The notes under the pieces: model-generated | What the model saw: only the letters and a program-made list of their open reading frames with translations | The model's database searches: none | Told to the model about the DNA's origin: nothing | DNA from: JAJDFU01 sp964641965 | GTDB taxonomy: Bacteria; Bacteroidota; Bacteroidia; Chitinophagales; Saprospiraceae | Reading direction: 5' to 3' | Assembly (NCBI GenBank): GCA_964641965.1 | Contig: CAZXLD010000006.1 | Coordinates: forward strand, 87,074-151,073 | Length of the DNA stretch: 64,000 nucleotides | Position numbers and translations under genes: made by a program | Part shown: positions 24,659-34,428 of the stretch, one piece after another | How the letters are laid out: every line of letters begins with the position of its first letter | How positions within the stretch are numbered: position 1 is the first letter of the stretch

Positions 24659-25216
24659 TTAGTAAAAAATCAAAAAGAGCAGCAGGATTACAACCACAAT
24701 GGCACCTAAAGTGAAAAAGAAAGTGTTGTTGTTCCGGTATTTATTGTAGAGGTATTCCATGGCGTCATGCCATTCCAGTCTCTTACCGGTTCGTTCAGCA
24801 ATCATGACAAAGTACTTGCGTTCCCCGAGTCGGGTTTGATCACCGTGTTTATCCAGGATAAAGAACTCCCGATCCAGGAAAGCCAAATCGTATAATTCCG
24901 AACCTTTACCATGATCGATCAGCATTTTATTCTGCCCATCCAAATACCTCCATTTGCCGCCTTTGCAGTTGCCATCAACACATCGCAGGTAGCTTCCGCC
25001 TTCATGAAAAAAATGCAGGATGGCTTGATGAAATTTCTCGTCATCCCGAAACTCCAGCCAGGGGGTGTTCAGAAAAAAGTGTTCTTCTCTGAGATCCTCA
25101 CTGAAGTACCTGACTCGAGGCAGGATAAAGGTATCAATGTAACCATCCATGGTTTCTGCCTGCGGCAGCTTTACCTCAAAAGGTTTGACAACGCGTTCCA
25201 GTAGTTTATTCTCCAA
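24659..25216 (-). CDS. Unknown protein with C-terminal membrane anchor
   Basis: The 185-residue product is soluble-looking until a hydrophobic C-terminal span at about 163-184 (TFFFTLGAIVVVILLLFLIF), so it resembles a tail-anchored protein. The soluble part has aromatic-rich stretches such as EGGSYLRCVDGNCKGGKWRY and LAFLDREFFILDKHG, with two Cys close together. I do not recognise the family. It precedes the BASS transporter gene on the same strand and lies about 1.1 kb upstream of the motor operon, so a link to either is possible but not shown. Confidence 0.6.
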   Translation of the reverse strand: MENKLLERVVKPFEVKLPQAETMDGYIDTFILPRVRYFSEDLREEHFFLNTPWLEFRDDEKFHQAILHFFHEGGSYLRCVDGNCKGGKWRYLDGQNKMLIDHGKGSELYDLAFLDREFFILDKHGDQTRLGERKYFVMIAERTGKRLEWHDAMEYLYNKYRNNNTFFFTLGAIVVVILLLFLIFY

Positions 25217-25608
25217 GCCGTAAGGGATTTGGAATACTAATTTAACGGTTGTTGGGAGAATTGAGCGTGGGGAAAGGAAGGAATCTCATTTGCGGAAAAG
25301 AAACGAAAAGGCAAAAGGGGGTGTCTTAAGAATATGCTTTCCCTGCTTTCGGGCTGCAAACGGTCCTTTCAGCGCTGGGTTTTGTTCCAAAAAGCGTCAC
25401 GAAGTCAATAGGGGAAGTAGTAGATGACGAGCAAGAATCCATTGAGCCTTGTTTGGAAGATTCTGGTTGATGCTTTCGAACCTATATTTTTTTAACATCT
25501 AAAGCATCCACTTGGTATCCAAAGTATCTGAACTTAAGCATTGCCTACTTTTCACGTGGAATGCTGGTTTTGTCCAAATACTTATGGCTGGCTTCCTGCT
25601 AACCAGTT
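25217..25608. other. Gene-free interval
   Basis: Between the tail-anchored protein gene and crtZ I see no convincing ORF, RNA gene, repeat or terminator. The base composition is like the surroundings. It should contain the promoter of the minus-strand gene ending at 24659, but no TAnnTTTG box in that orientation was found. Confidence 0.5.
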
Positions 25609-26088
25609 TTATCCCTCTACCTTCCAGGCTTTCCGCTTCTTGAAATACTTTGGATGAACGACCAATAAACCAAAGGATTCACATTCTTCTTTGGTTTGCT
25701 TGGCGTGATGCGCACCATGGGCCCTAAGGATGCCGCGGCTATATTTGCTATCCAATTGCCGAAACCACTTAAACCGTTGATGGATGTAAACGTCGTGGAT
25801 CAGAAAATAAATGAACCCATAGATGGAAATACCTATCCCTACGTACAACAGCCAAGTCTGCGGCGTAGACAAACCAATGATATAGGACAAAGCGCTGGGG
25901 ATCGCAAATACCAAAAAAAACAGGTCGTTCTTTTCAAAGAAGCCATGCTTCTCGTGATGAGGCTTGTGATGATCCTCGTGCCAGATCCAAAGCCAGCCAT
26001 GCATCAAATATTTATGGGCTGCCCAAGCTACAAATTCCATGGCCAGCAATGTCAGCAATACGATGCCTGTGTTTACAACAATCGCCAT
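25609..26088 (-). CDS. crtZ: Beta-carotene hydroxylase (CrtZ-type)
   Basis: Non-haem di-iron enzyme that hydroxylates the rings of beta-carotene to give zeaxanthin. ATG 26088 gives 159 residues; the longer open frame upstream overlaps the preceding gene and is not family-like. The membrane-bound histidine clusters are clear: AAHKYLMHGW, IWHEDHHKPHHEKHG, HDVYIHQRF and LRAHGAHHAKQT. It starts 5 bases after the stop of the cruF-like gene, so crtI, cruF-like and crtZ form an operon. Confidence 0.92.
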   Translation of the reverse strand: MAIVVNTGIVLLTLLAMEFVAWAAHKYLMHGWLWIWHEDHHKPHHEKHGFFEKNDLFFLVFAIPSALSYIIGLSTPQTWLLYVGIGISIYGFIYFLIHDVYIHQRFKWFRQLDSKYSRGILRAHGAHHAKQTKEECESFGLLVVHPKYFKKRKAWKVEG

Positions 26089-26093
26089 AGGTG

Positions 26094-26840
26094 CTATTGA
26101 ACTAAGTAAAGGATTCCGAAAAATAAGAATTGCAGGATGAACAAGGCTATCGCTACAAAGTTGGGCTGATGCCGGAGTTTGAAATGGAACAGAAGCTGTA
26201 ATATAAACCCGATTACGAACCAGCCGATAAAATTTTGGATGGGAATAGAGTCGCCCTTCCAGGACCAAAATCCCTGGGTGATGGCTACCGGCTCAATCAA
26301 TACATCCAGGCCTACCATGAGTAGAGCAGCCAGCCCAGCAGCTGCTAACTTGTTAAGCGATGGGAACAATACGCTGATTGTCATGCCAGCACAATAGGTA
26401 ACCATGACCCAATTTACCCCAATCATTAAGGGGGTGTCGAATAGCTTGGGACCCAATACAGAACCATACTGGTAGGAGCCAAAGATTAAACCCGTTTGAA
26501 CCCCGATCAATTCGGAAAGGAAGCCTACGCTGTAGCATATGCCGATAAACCACCAAAAAAATACATTCCGGGGCTTGTGATAATACAACATCAAACCAAC
26601 GGAAAACAACAGGTTTAGAGGAGTCAGGAAAATGAAGTCTGGATGAATTGGAATTAGTAGGCCAGCAATACCTACCGCATATACAATGGATAAGACCAAA
26701 ACAGCAGTTCTCTGTTCTTTCCAGAAAAACGAGTAAGCAGGACGGTTGTATGTTTTTTCAGGCTGCTCCATGCGCATTCCGCTTGCCAAAGATGGCAAAG
26801 TAAAGGAAAAGGGCTTATGCTTGGAATCTGGAATGGACAT
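26094..26840 (-). CDS. Carotenoid biosynthesis membrane protein (CruF-like, PF04240 type)
   Basis: The 248-residue product is a polytopic membrane protein with about seven spans. Stretches such as GFLSELIGVQTGLIFGSYQY, PLMIGVNWVMVTYCAG and VGLDVLIEPVAITQGFWSW match the carotenoid biosynthesis protein family that includes CruF carotenoid hydratases. In this phylum such proteins are often found beside crtI and crtZ. Whether it hydrates or cyclises carotenoid ends cannot be decided from sequence. The N-terminal 20 residues may be dispensable (a second Met lies at 22). Confidence 0.75.
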   Translation of the reverse strand: MSIPDSKHKPFSFTLPSLASGMRMEQPEKTYNRPAYSFFWKEQRTAVLVLSIVYAVGIAGLLIPIHPDFIFLTPLNLLFSVGLMLYYHKPRNVFFWWFIGICYSVGFLSELIGVQTGLIFGSYQYGSVLGPKLFDTPLMIGVNWVMVTYCAGMTISVLFPSLNKLAAAGLAALLMVGLDVLIEPVAITQGFWSWKGDSIPIQNFIGWFVIGFILQLLFHFKLRHQPNFVAIALFILQFLFFGILYLVQ

Positions 26841-26845
26841 TTGGA

Positions 26846-28357
26846 CTAAGATGGTATGATAGCTGCCTGGGCCGGTTGTGTCAATAGCTTTTGATTCAAG
26901 GTTTCATCTGCAATTTTTGCCGATAACAGGCATAAGGGAATACCACCTCCGGGATGTACACTGCCGCCGCAAAAGTAGAGATTTTGAATTCGGGTGCTAA
27001 AATTGGGATGCCGGAGGAAAGCTGCCATACGGTTATTGGAACTGGTGCCATAAAGGGACCCCAGATGAGAAGACGTCCGAGATTCGATTCGCCTTGGATC
27101 CAGGTATTCCTCTTCTCGAATATGCGGTTCGAGTTCTACTCCCAATAAGCGTTGCATTTTATGTAAGGTCCGGGTTCGAATCTCAGGTATCAATTGCTCC
27201 CAATCCTGGCCTGTATTGGGGGGAACATTTACCATGACAAACCAGTTTTCTCCATCCGGAGGTGCATCCTGAGGTTCTATCTTGCTGCTAATGTGGATAT
27301 ATACCGTGGGATCATCTGAGATAGCACCTTTTTCCAGGCAGGCAAATTCATTTCGATAATCTTCGCTGAATAAAATATTATGTACATCCAGCTCTTTGAA
27401 TTTACGATCGATACCCCAGTAGAAAATTAGTGCTGAAGTAGACTTCTCCTGCTTCAGGGTTTTTTCAGGGGCCTTTTGCCCGGGAAGGAGTTTTCGATAG
27501 GTGAAAAATACATCCATATTGCTGATTACAGCATCGTGGAAATGGGAACCACGGCCATCTCTGACCCCTATGGTCTTACGATTCTGTACGAGGATTTCTT
27601 CAACCGGGTTAGAAAAATGAAATTGGACACCTTTACGGACAGCCAGCTGGTATAGGCTTTCCGTTATGGTATGGATACCGCCTTTTGGAAAGAAAGCACC
27701 GATACCATGTTCAAAATGCGGGATGATACTGAGCAGACCAGGCGCTTTATAGGGGTTAGAACCATTGTAGGTAGCAAACCGATTGAATAATTGGACCAGG
27801 TGTTTTTCCCGAAGGTCGCGTTCATGCACGCGGTTCATATTGGTAAATAGATCGTAAGCCGGGAGCCGGAGAAGGGCTTTGGCTACTGAAGCCTGCATCC
27901 AGGTGCTAGCCTGATGTAAAGACTTTTCAAGAAAGATCCGCCCTGTAAGTTCATATTTTTTCCGGCTGTTGTTGAGTAGTCGAAGAACTCGACCCCGACT
28001 GACTCCCAGCTGCTCTTCGATCTCGTCTGCAAACTGCTCCGGGCCTGCCCATGCAGAGATCCGGGTACCGTCTTCCCAGAAATAGTTACAAACGACGGGC
28101 AAACGTTGATACTGAAAGGACGACTCCATATCCTCATCGGCCAACTCAAACAAGGCCTCTACATACTGAGGCATGGTAAATAGGGAAGGGCCGGCATCAA
28201 AGCGGTAGTCACCCAGATGAAAGGAAGTTAATTTTCCCCCGGGATAGGAGTTGGCTTCATAGACATCTACAAGGTGCCCACGACAAGCTTGCCGAATGGC
28301 GCTGGCCAGGCCGGCCACCCCGGCTCCTACAATCCCGATCGATTTTTGTGGTCGCAT
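26846..28357 (-). CDS. crtI: Phytoene desaturase
   Basis: CrtI introduces double bonds into phytoene to form lycopene-type carotenoids, using FAD. The 503-residue product has the N-terminal dinucleotide fold IGIVGAGVAGLASAIRQACR, then YEANSYPGGKLTSFHLGDYR and FDAGPSLFTMP, and the C-terminal bacterial-type desaturase signature NLYFCGGSVHPGGGIPLCLL. Length is normal. First gene of the carotenoid operon. No crtB phytoene synthase is in the window. Confidence 0.95.
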   Translation of the reverse strand: MRPQKSIGIVGAGVAGLASAIRQACRGHLVDVYEANSYPGGKLTSFHLGDYRFDAGPSLFTMPQYVEALFELADEDMESSFQYQRLPVVCNYFWEDGTRISAWAGPEQFADEIEEQLGVSRGRVLRLLNNSRKKYELTGRIFLEKSLHQASTWMQASVAKALLRLPAYDLFTNMNRVHERDLREKHLVQLFNRFATYNGSNPYKAPGLLSIIPHFEHGIGAFFPKGGIHTITESLYQLAVRKGVQFHFSNPVEEILVQNRKTIGVRDGRGSHFHDAVISNMDVFFTYRKLLPGQKAPEKTLKQEKSTSALIFYWGIDRKFKELDVHNILFSEDYRNEFACLEKGAISDDPTVYIHISSKIEPQDAPPDGENWFVMVNVPPNTGQDWEQLIPEIRTRTLHKMQRLLGVELEPHIREEEYLDPRRIESRTSSHLGSLYGTSSNNRMAAFLRHPNFSTRIQNLYFCGGSVHPGGGIPLCLLSAKIADETLNQKLLTQPAQAAIIPS

Positions 28358-28510
28358 ACGCTTCAGCTAACAGTAGTTTGGAAAAACTGTTGGCAGATCC
28401 ATTAGAAAACTCAACCAATGTACCTGGCAAAGTAAGGAACCATTACCTTGATACGCAATTTTACTGTTCCTTTGCAGGAACTTTACGGAGCCCTACTGCA
28501 GTTTAGCCTA

Positions 28511-28916
28511 ATGGTGAAGGCTACCTTGTCGCTTGTCGATATAGGCAAGAGGAAAGTCCGGACAACGTAGAGCGCCACGCCATCTAACGGATGGGGCCCG
28601 AAAGCAGCTTCGGGTACAGAAAGTGTCACAGAAAACGATACCGCCGATGCCGAAAGGCAGGTAAGGGTGAAATCGTGCGGGGCTATGCCCTTAAAGTAAG
28701 AGCGCACGCATTGAAAGAGTAATTTTTCGATGGGATAAACCTCGTGGGTTGAAATGCCACGTATATCCTCTGCTCCTTGGAGTTCGGGTTGCTCGCTCGA
28801 TAGCCTTAGGCTCAGGGGAGGGGTAGGCAGCTAGAGCTTGCTGGTGACGGCAAGCCCAGATAAATGACAAGGACCTGCTTTGGCAGGGACAGAATCCGGC
28901 TTATCGGCCTTCATCA
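28511..28916 (+). ncRNA. rnpB: RNase P RNA, bacterial class A
   Basis: The catalytic RNA of RNase P matures tRNA 5' ends. Universal elements are visible: AGAGGAAAGTCCGGACA near 28549 (CR-I) and ACAGAATCCGGCTTATC near 28890 (CR-V), which pair as P4. Also present are GGTAAGGGTGAAA-type sequence (AGGTAAGGGTGAAATCG) and GGCAAGCCCAGATAAATGAC. The 5' GGTGAAGGCT (28513-28522) can pair with 3' GGCCTTCATC (28906-28915) as P1, which sets the ends. Transcription may start earlier, near 28480, from an imperfect box TTCCTTTG at 28467-28474. A strong terminator follows. Confidence 0.93.
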
Positions 28917-28948
28917 AAAAAGCCGCCCGAATTTCGGGCGGCTTTTTC
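28915..28948. terminator. Strong terminator between rnpB and porV
   Basis: AGCCGCCCGAA (28921-28931) pairs with TTCGGGCGGCT (28933-28943), with an A-run before and a T-run after. It can therefore end rnpB on the plus strand and porV on the minus strand. Confidence 0.9.
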
Positions 28949-28982
28949 AATTTCCTTATACCATTTTAAACCTGCGTCCGTA

Positions 28983-30230
28983 TTAATCAAAAAAGTCAGG
29001 TGAACCTCCGGAAGAAGAATTGTCGTTTCCTACCTGATCAAACAGGAAGTTGAGTGTAAACCGCAGGGTATTGTCCAAGGGGTTTCGCTGATTGGTACTT
29101 GGGATCAAATAAGCGATATCGATTCCGACCACATTGTAGCGCAGGCCGAGACCAACCGTGAAATATTGGCGGCCACCTTTCTGCGGATGTTCATAGAAGT
29201 AGCCAGCATTAACCCGAAAGATGTTGTTGTAATCATACTCAGCACCAAAACTGTAATAAAATTCTTTCAACTCTTCTGAAAACCCCTCCGGCGCATCACC
29301 CCAGGAAGTAAATAGGGCGGCAATGGAAGATTGTTCTTTATAATCCGGGATACCGTTACCATCCTCGTCGCAGTTATCGCCCTGGCAAGGAGTGGGAACC
29401 AACAATTTATTTACATCAACAGCCACCGTTAAGGTGTTGAAGTCGTCAAAGTTGAAGTTCCAGGCAGCGCCAAGGCCAAAATTGGCGGGAAGAAAATCCG
29501 GTGTTCCTGTATTGGAATAGGTGATCTTGGAACCGATATTGGTTAGCGCCAATCCAACCAGAATATTGGAATTCAAATTACCCAGCCGAATTGGGCCGTT
29601 ATAGCTAAAACTAATATCCGCTGCCCCAGCAATTCCAGCCTCCAAAACCTCACCTGTTCCTGGTACTTCAAGACCGGCAGCCAGGTTGGAGAAAATAAAT
29701 TTACCGGTAACCCCAACAGAAAACCGATTACTTAGCTTTCGGGAATAACCGGCTGCAATCTCAAATTCATTCGGACGACCTTCCAGGAGATTGATCCCGT
29801 TTTCGTCAGTGAACTGGATGCTACCCATGGAGAAATACCGCAAGCCAAATCCAAGCGCTTGCTGATCGTCAAATCGGTAATATCCCCCTAAGTAGGCCAG
29901 GTATACATCATTCAGGCCAAGGCTACGAAGCCAGGGCGTGTAAGAAGCCGATATGGCCAGCTTTTCCTCCGCAAAAGGAATCTTGGAGGAATTGAAGTGC
30001 ATGGCAGAAGGGTCTGGCGAAATTCCGACCCCCACATCCCCCATGGCACCTGGACGTGCCGTAGGAGTAATCCGCAAAAAAGGTACTGCTGATGTTACCG
30101 TGTTGGTACAAGGAGAACCGTCTGGATTTCTAAAGCTACCATCACTATCCTGATAACAAGGTGACTGACCCATAACTGCGGTAATAGAGACCAGCCACAG
30201 CCCCAAGAGGCTTGGAAAAAGCTTTTTCAT
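28983..30230 (-). CDS. porV: Type IX secretion system outer membrane protein PorV
   Basis: PorV (LptO) is an outer-membrane beta-barrel of the T9SS that shuttles cargo and works with the sortase PorU. The 415-residue product has a signal peptide (MKKLFPSLLGLWLVSITAVM, cut after MGQ) and the family start SAVPFLRITPTARPGAMGDV followed by GVGISPDPSAMHFNSSK. The rest is barrel-like, ending with GLGLRYNVVGIDIAYLIPST. It lies directly downstream of porU, the order known from Flavobacterium johnsoniae. Confidence 0.95.
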   Translation of the reverse strand: MKKLFPSLLGLWLVSITAVMGQSPCYQDSDGSFRNPDGSPCTNTVTSAVPFLRITPTARPGAMGDVGVGISPDPSAMHFNSSKIPFAEEKLAISASYTPWLRSLGLNDVYLAYLGGYYRFDDQQALGFGLRYFSMGSIQFTDENGINLLEGRPNEFEIAAGYSRKLSNRFSVGVTGKFIFSNLAAGLEVPGTGEVLEAGIAGAADISFSYNGPIRLGNLNSNILVGLALTNIGSKITYSNTGTPDFLPANFGLGAAWNFNFDDFNTLTVAVDVNKLLVPTPCQGDNCDEDGNGIPDYKEQSSIAALFTSWGDAPEGFSEELKEFYYSFGAEYDYNNIFRVNAGYFYEHPQKGGRQYFTVGLGLRYNVVGIDIAYLIPSTNQRNPLDNTLRFTLNFLFDQVGNDNSSSGGSPDFFD

Positions 30231-30509
30231 TGATTTGTATTGTTTGGTCCGCGTACGGTTTAATGTAGTTTTTCGTTACTCGGTTTTGAAAAAAATGTAG
30301 CGGGTTTGAGAGAAAGGATAGTTTTGACGGCGTTACTCTTTTCACCTTTTGCCGATCATAAGCAGTATGGTTGCACGGCATATCTTATTTACGTTTTTTT
30401 TGAAGGCTTATTTTCCAATCGCTCCATTAATCCGAAATAATTCTCCCCCTGACAACCAGTTTACGTTTTTGATCAATTAGATGCCTTTACCTTGGTTTTT
30501 CCGTTTCAT

Positions 30510-33500
30510 TTACTTTAGAATAACCAGCTTTTCAAAGTCACTTTCTCCCTCCAAGGTGGAAGTCCCAACATTCATTGCCCTAACTTTCACGCGGTAAAGA
30601 TAAACACCTCGGGCGAGTTGATCCCCATATTCGTCTCTTCCATCCCATTCCAGACAATCGTCCTGCCGAATAGCCCCGTCACTTACAAAGGATCGCTCAA
30701 GGGTTTTGACCAAAATACCGCTAATCGTATAGATCTGGACCAACACTTCGATTTCTTCTCCTGCCAGATTGTGATCAAACTGAAAGCATGTTCGGTCCGA
30801 AAATGGATTTGGGTAATTCAGAACATGCTCCAAGGCAATTTTTCCATCTTCTGCTACCACAAATTCTGTAAAACCTTCTCCGGAATTGTTGGCCACATCC
30901 CAAGCTTTGACTCGAATCTCATATCGGCCCGGTTCCAACTGACTCAGTGGAAAACGGACCTCTCCCCGCGTGTAATCGTCCAATTGAGCTTCATAAAAAT
31001 CATTAAGGATGAAAGAGTTTTTAGTATCCTCATTCAATACTCCTTCCAGGTCATGCCCAATAGTATTACCCGCAACATTGATTCCGTTGTCATCCTCCAA
31101 TTGGACCAAAAGTACCGGGTCGGGACCAGTCAGCCCTCCAAAAACGAAATCCGCTGTATTCATAAATACGTCTACCACAGGGCCTTCGTCATCATTTATT
31201 TCACGGTCAGAAGTACCGCCCAGAATGAAATCCTCAAAGGCTCCCGTAGCATCTAGCTCGGAATTTTCCTGCCTGGCATAATAGCTGATCTTACCCGGAC
31301 CAAAGGTGAAGTTGATGTCCTTAGGCAGTACAAATGTTAGGGAAAAGGTGCCCTCCTGGACACTCGCCCGCCCTTTGAAGAGGATATTCTTCTGTAAGTC
31401 ATAGTCGAAGACCGGACTACCTCCATCCTGGCCAAGCGTTAAAAAGTTGACTGCTTTATCGAATACGGTGATCTCCACTGAACCATTGAACGAGGTGATC
31501 AACTGGCCATCGTCTCCAAAAACACCCCCCTTTAAGGTTACCTGATCTAAAGCACGTATGGTATCCCCCGCTGCTGCAGGTAGCGGAATCCCATTGAGCT
31601 CAGTAGTCCTGACTTCGAATTCAGGTATGGCTAGGGTCATAGTTGGGTCGCCGATCAAGGCAAATTTCCGTGAGTTCTGTGTGGAGGCGGAAGCAGTATT
31701 TTTCGCCGATCGAAACACTTCTCCAAGGGGCAGGTACCTGCCATTTTCCTTCTGGAACAAAACCTGAAGCGCCCGCTCCGTAAGGGCAGCATTGGAATTG
31801 GCAAATACCGCTCGTACAGTACTCATCAATCCAATGCCTGCTCCTCGCCTGCTAAGGATGACTTCTTCCCCTGCTGTCACTTCAAAAGGGTCGTCGTAGC
31901 CGGTAAAAGAACAAGTAGCCGTGATGAATAATGGAAGGTTGTCGTAATTGGTCCAGGATAGAATATCGCTTACGTTTAACACCCGCTCCTGGGCCCAGCC
32001 GCTGCTGCCTCCGTGCCCCAGATAGGTGACGACCATTTGGCCTCTGAATATATTTCGATTCAATGCTTCAGTGGCCGCCGGGAACCGTTGCCCTCCTGGG
32101 GTAGACACTTGTGGGAAGGCATCCAGGTAGATTTTATCCTGATTAAACTGGGGAAAGCTGTTTCCTATGCCTACTGCTATTTCGTCAGCATCTGAAATAT
32201 GCAGGTTGCCATCTTCATCATCGGCGACGAAGGTGGTTCGGTTACGCCAATCTCCGAAGGTTGGAGGCGCTGTTTCATAGTGAATGATCTTATCAACCAT
32301 TTCTGCGGCCTCGGTAAGGGATTTTACCGGAATCCGGCCCACCCCGATAGAAAGGTCTCCAAAGAATGGGTCCCCACTTCCTACGGGGGAAAGCAATCCG
32401 AAATAGTCATCAGACGGGTAAGCAAATAACTGGTGAAACGAGTTTCGCTGGTAGGATGGAATCAGATCTCCTCCTAAACCATAAATATCCCGGGCATCAA
32501 AGGAGCCGTCGCCAAACAACAGGAGGTATTTGAAATTCGGATCCCGGTCAAAGAGCATCTTAGCCAGATTCCGAATGGCGGTTGGATCTTTTTTTCCACC
32601 TGAAAATTCATTGAACACTGCCTCTACAGAAGCCGTAGCGACTTCCATGCCGGTAAAGGAGGTACGGTGTTCTGCCAGACGCAGGGCTTCGGTAGCGAGG
32701 GCCTGCGGATAGATGAACAGGGCATCGGCCCGCTGTAAAGCATGCAGGTTTTGGTTTGGGACTTCGCCCACAGGTTCAGGAGCGGGGAAATCGTTGTTTC
32801 TGTTAAACGCGATGAATTCCGGAATACCGGAAACAGGTATTCCAAATTGCAGGCTGGAGCCATTTAATTGGAATTGCTGGCGTTTGGGTATCAAAGGATT
32901 AGAGATATCCCACACCTCAATTTGATCATTGGCATTTTCAAGTTGATACCGGGCGGTTTCGGCGCCTTCCGCATCCAGGCTTCGGAAGGTCATTTGATCC
33001 CCCACCATTATCAACTGGCGTTTTACCTGAAGCTGGATAAAATCCAACCAGCCCTGGCTGTCACCAAATTGGTTGGGGAATCGTATGGTGACACTGATGT
33101 TCGAATTGGATACTGGGGCATCTGTCTCAACCACAGCAGCATTGGCATAGGTGGAGTTTACATTGTCAGCTGATCCAGATGACGATGCGAATGAACTTCG
33201 GTAAGTAGTTCCTTCCAGGTCTGCTTCAAAAAAGGAGCGGACTTGGGCCCGGAGGGCCATACGGACACGTAATTTGGAGGTACCGGGGATCAGGTTCGGA
33301 AACTGGAATAGGTCCGTGTAGGTGTTTTCGCGAGCCACCCGAAAGGCATCACCTGCCCATTCCCTTCCTGAGCCGGAGGTGACAAAAGAGAGGTGCAAAA
33401 TATTTTCCAAATCTTCTTCAAACCGGGCGTAATCGTCAAAGCTGTTGATGGTGATAGCACCGCCGGAAAGCGACTCCTGTTCTGAAAGGCGTAAACCTGA

Positions 33501-34361
33501 TCCAGCATTCACCTGAATGAAATAGGACTGAAGGTTATCGTAGATATTGGTAATCCGGTTGAAGGAGGAGGAAGTGACATCCAAATCCCATCGGTGTGGC
33601 CCTTGGGCATAAAACAAAATAAAATCAGAAGGATCAAAGGAACCGTCTTCGCTCCCCACTACCGAAATAGCTATCTCTTCCAAGTCATCCCATCGAAAAT
33701 CCTCAATATTTTCAGGGACTGGCCCTCCCGGTGTGCCTAGCATCTTAATTTGACTTGGATCAATATCATCTATTGCGATACCCAACTCATCCCGCAAAAA
33801 AGAATAGGAGAGGCGATAGATCCCCGGGTTTGCAACCTGCATCTTATACACCTGGCCATTTCGGAGTACGGATTCCGACTGGAAATTTTCGTTTCTTCCT
33901 GAATTGTTGAGCGGGATATTGGTGGTAGGGACTACCTGCAAGGTAGCCGATACTAATCGTTGATAGCTGTTCCCGACTTTTATAACTGGGATAAATTCGT
34001 AACGGCCCGTGGTAACGGATCTGGTCCGGGTAATACGGGTGGAAAATACCAGTTGGTCGCTAATCTCAGTATTCTCGATTAGGGGCTCAAAGTCCGGAAA
34101 TGGTTCGTAAGTCGCATTGGAAACTACAATTGAAAAATTGGTCTGGATATCGGTTGGGAATTGCCCCTGGTAGATTGGAACAATAGGTTGCAGGGGATTT
34201 CTTACTACTCCTTTAAAACCAAAAAATTGACCTGATTTACCCTCCACCTGGACTGGAACCCCAGTGGTGTCCCAATTTATATTCAACTGGAGTACCTGGG
34301 AATTGGCTGTTGTCAGACATAAGGCAACTGCAGATAGAATAAGGGCAAATATTTTACTCAT
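30510..34361 (-). CDS. porU: Type IX secretion system sortase PorU
   Basis: PorU is the cell-surface, gingipain-like (C25) cysteine peptidase that removes the C-terminal signal of T9SS cargo and attaches it to lipopolysaccharide. The 1283-residue protein has a signal peptide (ALILSAVALCLTTANSQ). The peptidase domain carries the catalytic His in VTYLGHGGSSGWAQ and the catalytic Cys in PLFITATCSFTGYDDPF. The end has a FlgD-like region (LNYPNPFSDRTCFQFDH, WDGRDEYGDQLARGVYLYRV). A 279-base gene-free spacer separates it from porV. Confidence 0.95.
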   Translation of the reverse strand: MSKIFALILSAVALCLTTANSQVLQLNINWDTTGVPVQVEGKSGQFFGFKGVVRNPLQPIVPIYQGQFPTDIQTNFSIVVSNATYEPFPDFEPLIENTEISDQLVFSTRITRTRSVTTGRYEFIPVIKVGNSYQRLVSATLQVVPTTNIPLNNSGRNENFQSESVLRNGQVYKMQVANPGIYRLSYSFLRDELGIAIDDIDPSQIKMLGTPGGPVPENIEDFRWDDLEEIAISVVGSEDGSFDPSDFILFYAQGPHRWDLDVTSSSFNRITNIYDNLQSYFIQVNAGSGLRLSEQESLSGGAITINSFDDYARFEEDLENILHLSFVTSGSGREWAGDAFRVARENTYTDLFQFPNLIPGTSKLRVRMALRAQVRSFFEADLEGTTYRSSFASSSGSADNVNSTYANAAVVETDAPVSNSNISVTIRFPNQFGDSQGWLDFIQLQVKRQLIMVGDQMTFRSLDAEGAETARYQLENANDQIEVWDISNPLIPKRQQFQLNGSSLQFGIPVSGIPEFIAFNRNNDFPAPEPVGEVPNQNLHALQRADALFIYPQALATEALRLAEHRTSFTGMEVATASVEAVFNEFSGGKKDPTAIRNLAKMLFDRDPNFKYLLLFGDGSFDARDIYGLGGDLIPSYQRNSFHQLFAYPSDDYFGLLSPVGSGDPFFGDLSIGVGRIPVKSLTEAAEMVDKIIHYETAPPTFGDWRNRTTFVADDEDGNLHISDADEIAVGIGNSFPQFNQDKIYLDAFPQVSTPGGQRFPAATEALNRNIFRGQMVVTYLGHGGSSGWAQERVLNVSDILSWTNYDNLPLFITATCSFTGYDDPFEVTAGEEVILSRRGAGIGLMSTVRAVFANSNAALTERALQVLFQKENGRYLPLGEVFRSAKNTASASTQNSRKFALIGDPTMTLAIPEFEVRTTELNGIPLPAAAGDTIRALDQVTLKGGVFGDDGQLITSFNGSVEITVFDKAVNFLTLGQDGGSPVFDYDLQKNILFKGRASVQEGTFSLTFVLPKDINFTFGPGKISYYARQENSELDATGAFEDFILGGTSDREINDDEGPVVDVFMNTADFVFGGLTGPDPVLLVQLEDDNGINVAGNTIGHDLEGVLNEDTKNSFILNDFYEAQLDDYTRGEVRFPLSQLEPGRYEIRVKAWDVANNSGEGFTEFVVAEDGKIALEHVLNYPNPFSDRTCFQFDHNLAGEEIEVLVQIYTISGILVKTLERSFVSDGAIRQDDCLEWDGRDEYGDQLARGVYLYRVKVRAMNVGTSTLEGESDFEKLVILK

Positions 34362-34428
34362 TATTTTCGTTTATTGGCGTGTCAGTCCTTTCGTAATAGG
34401 CTGAAAACGGTATTGGAACGTACAAACT

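Noticed and set aside
28483..28707. Minus-strand frame across rnpB
   Set aside because: Lies over the structured RNase P RNA; the reading frame is incidental.
30510..34361. Gingipain-type secreted virulence protease
   Set aside because: The adjacent porV, the length and the overall layout fit the T9SS sortase PorU better.
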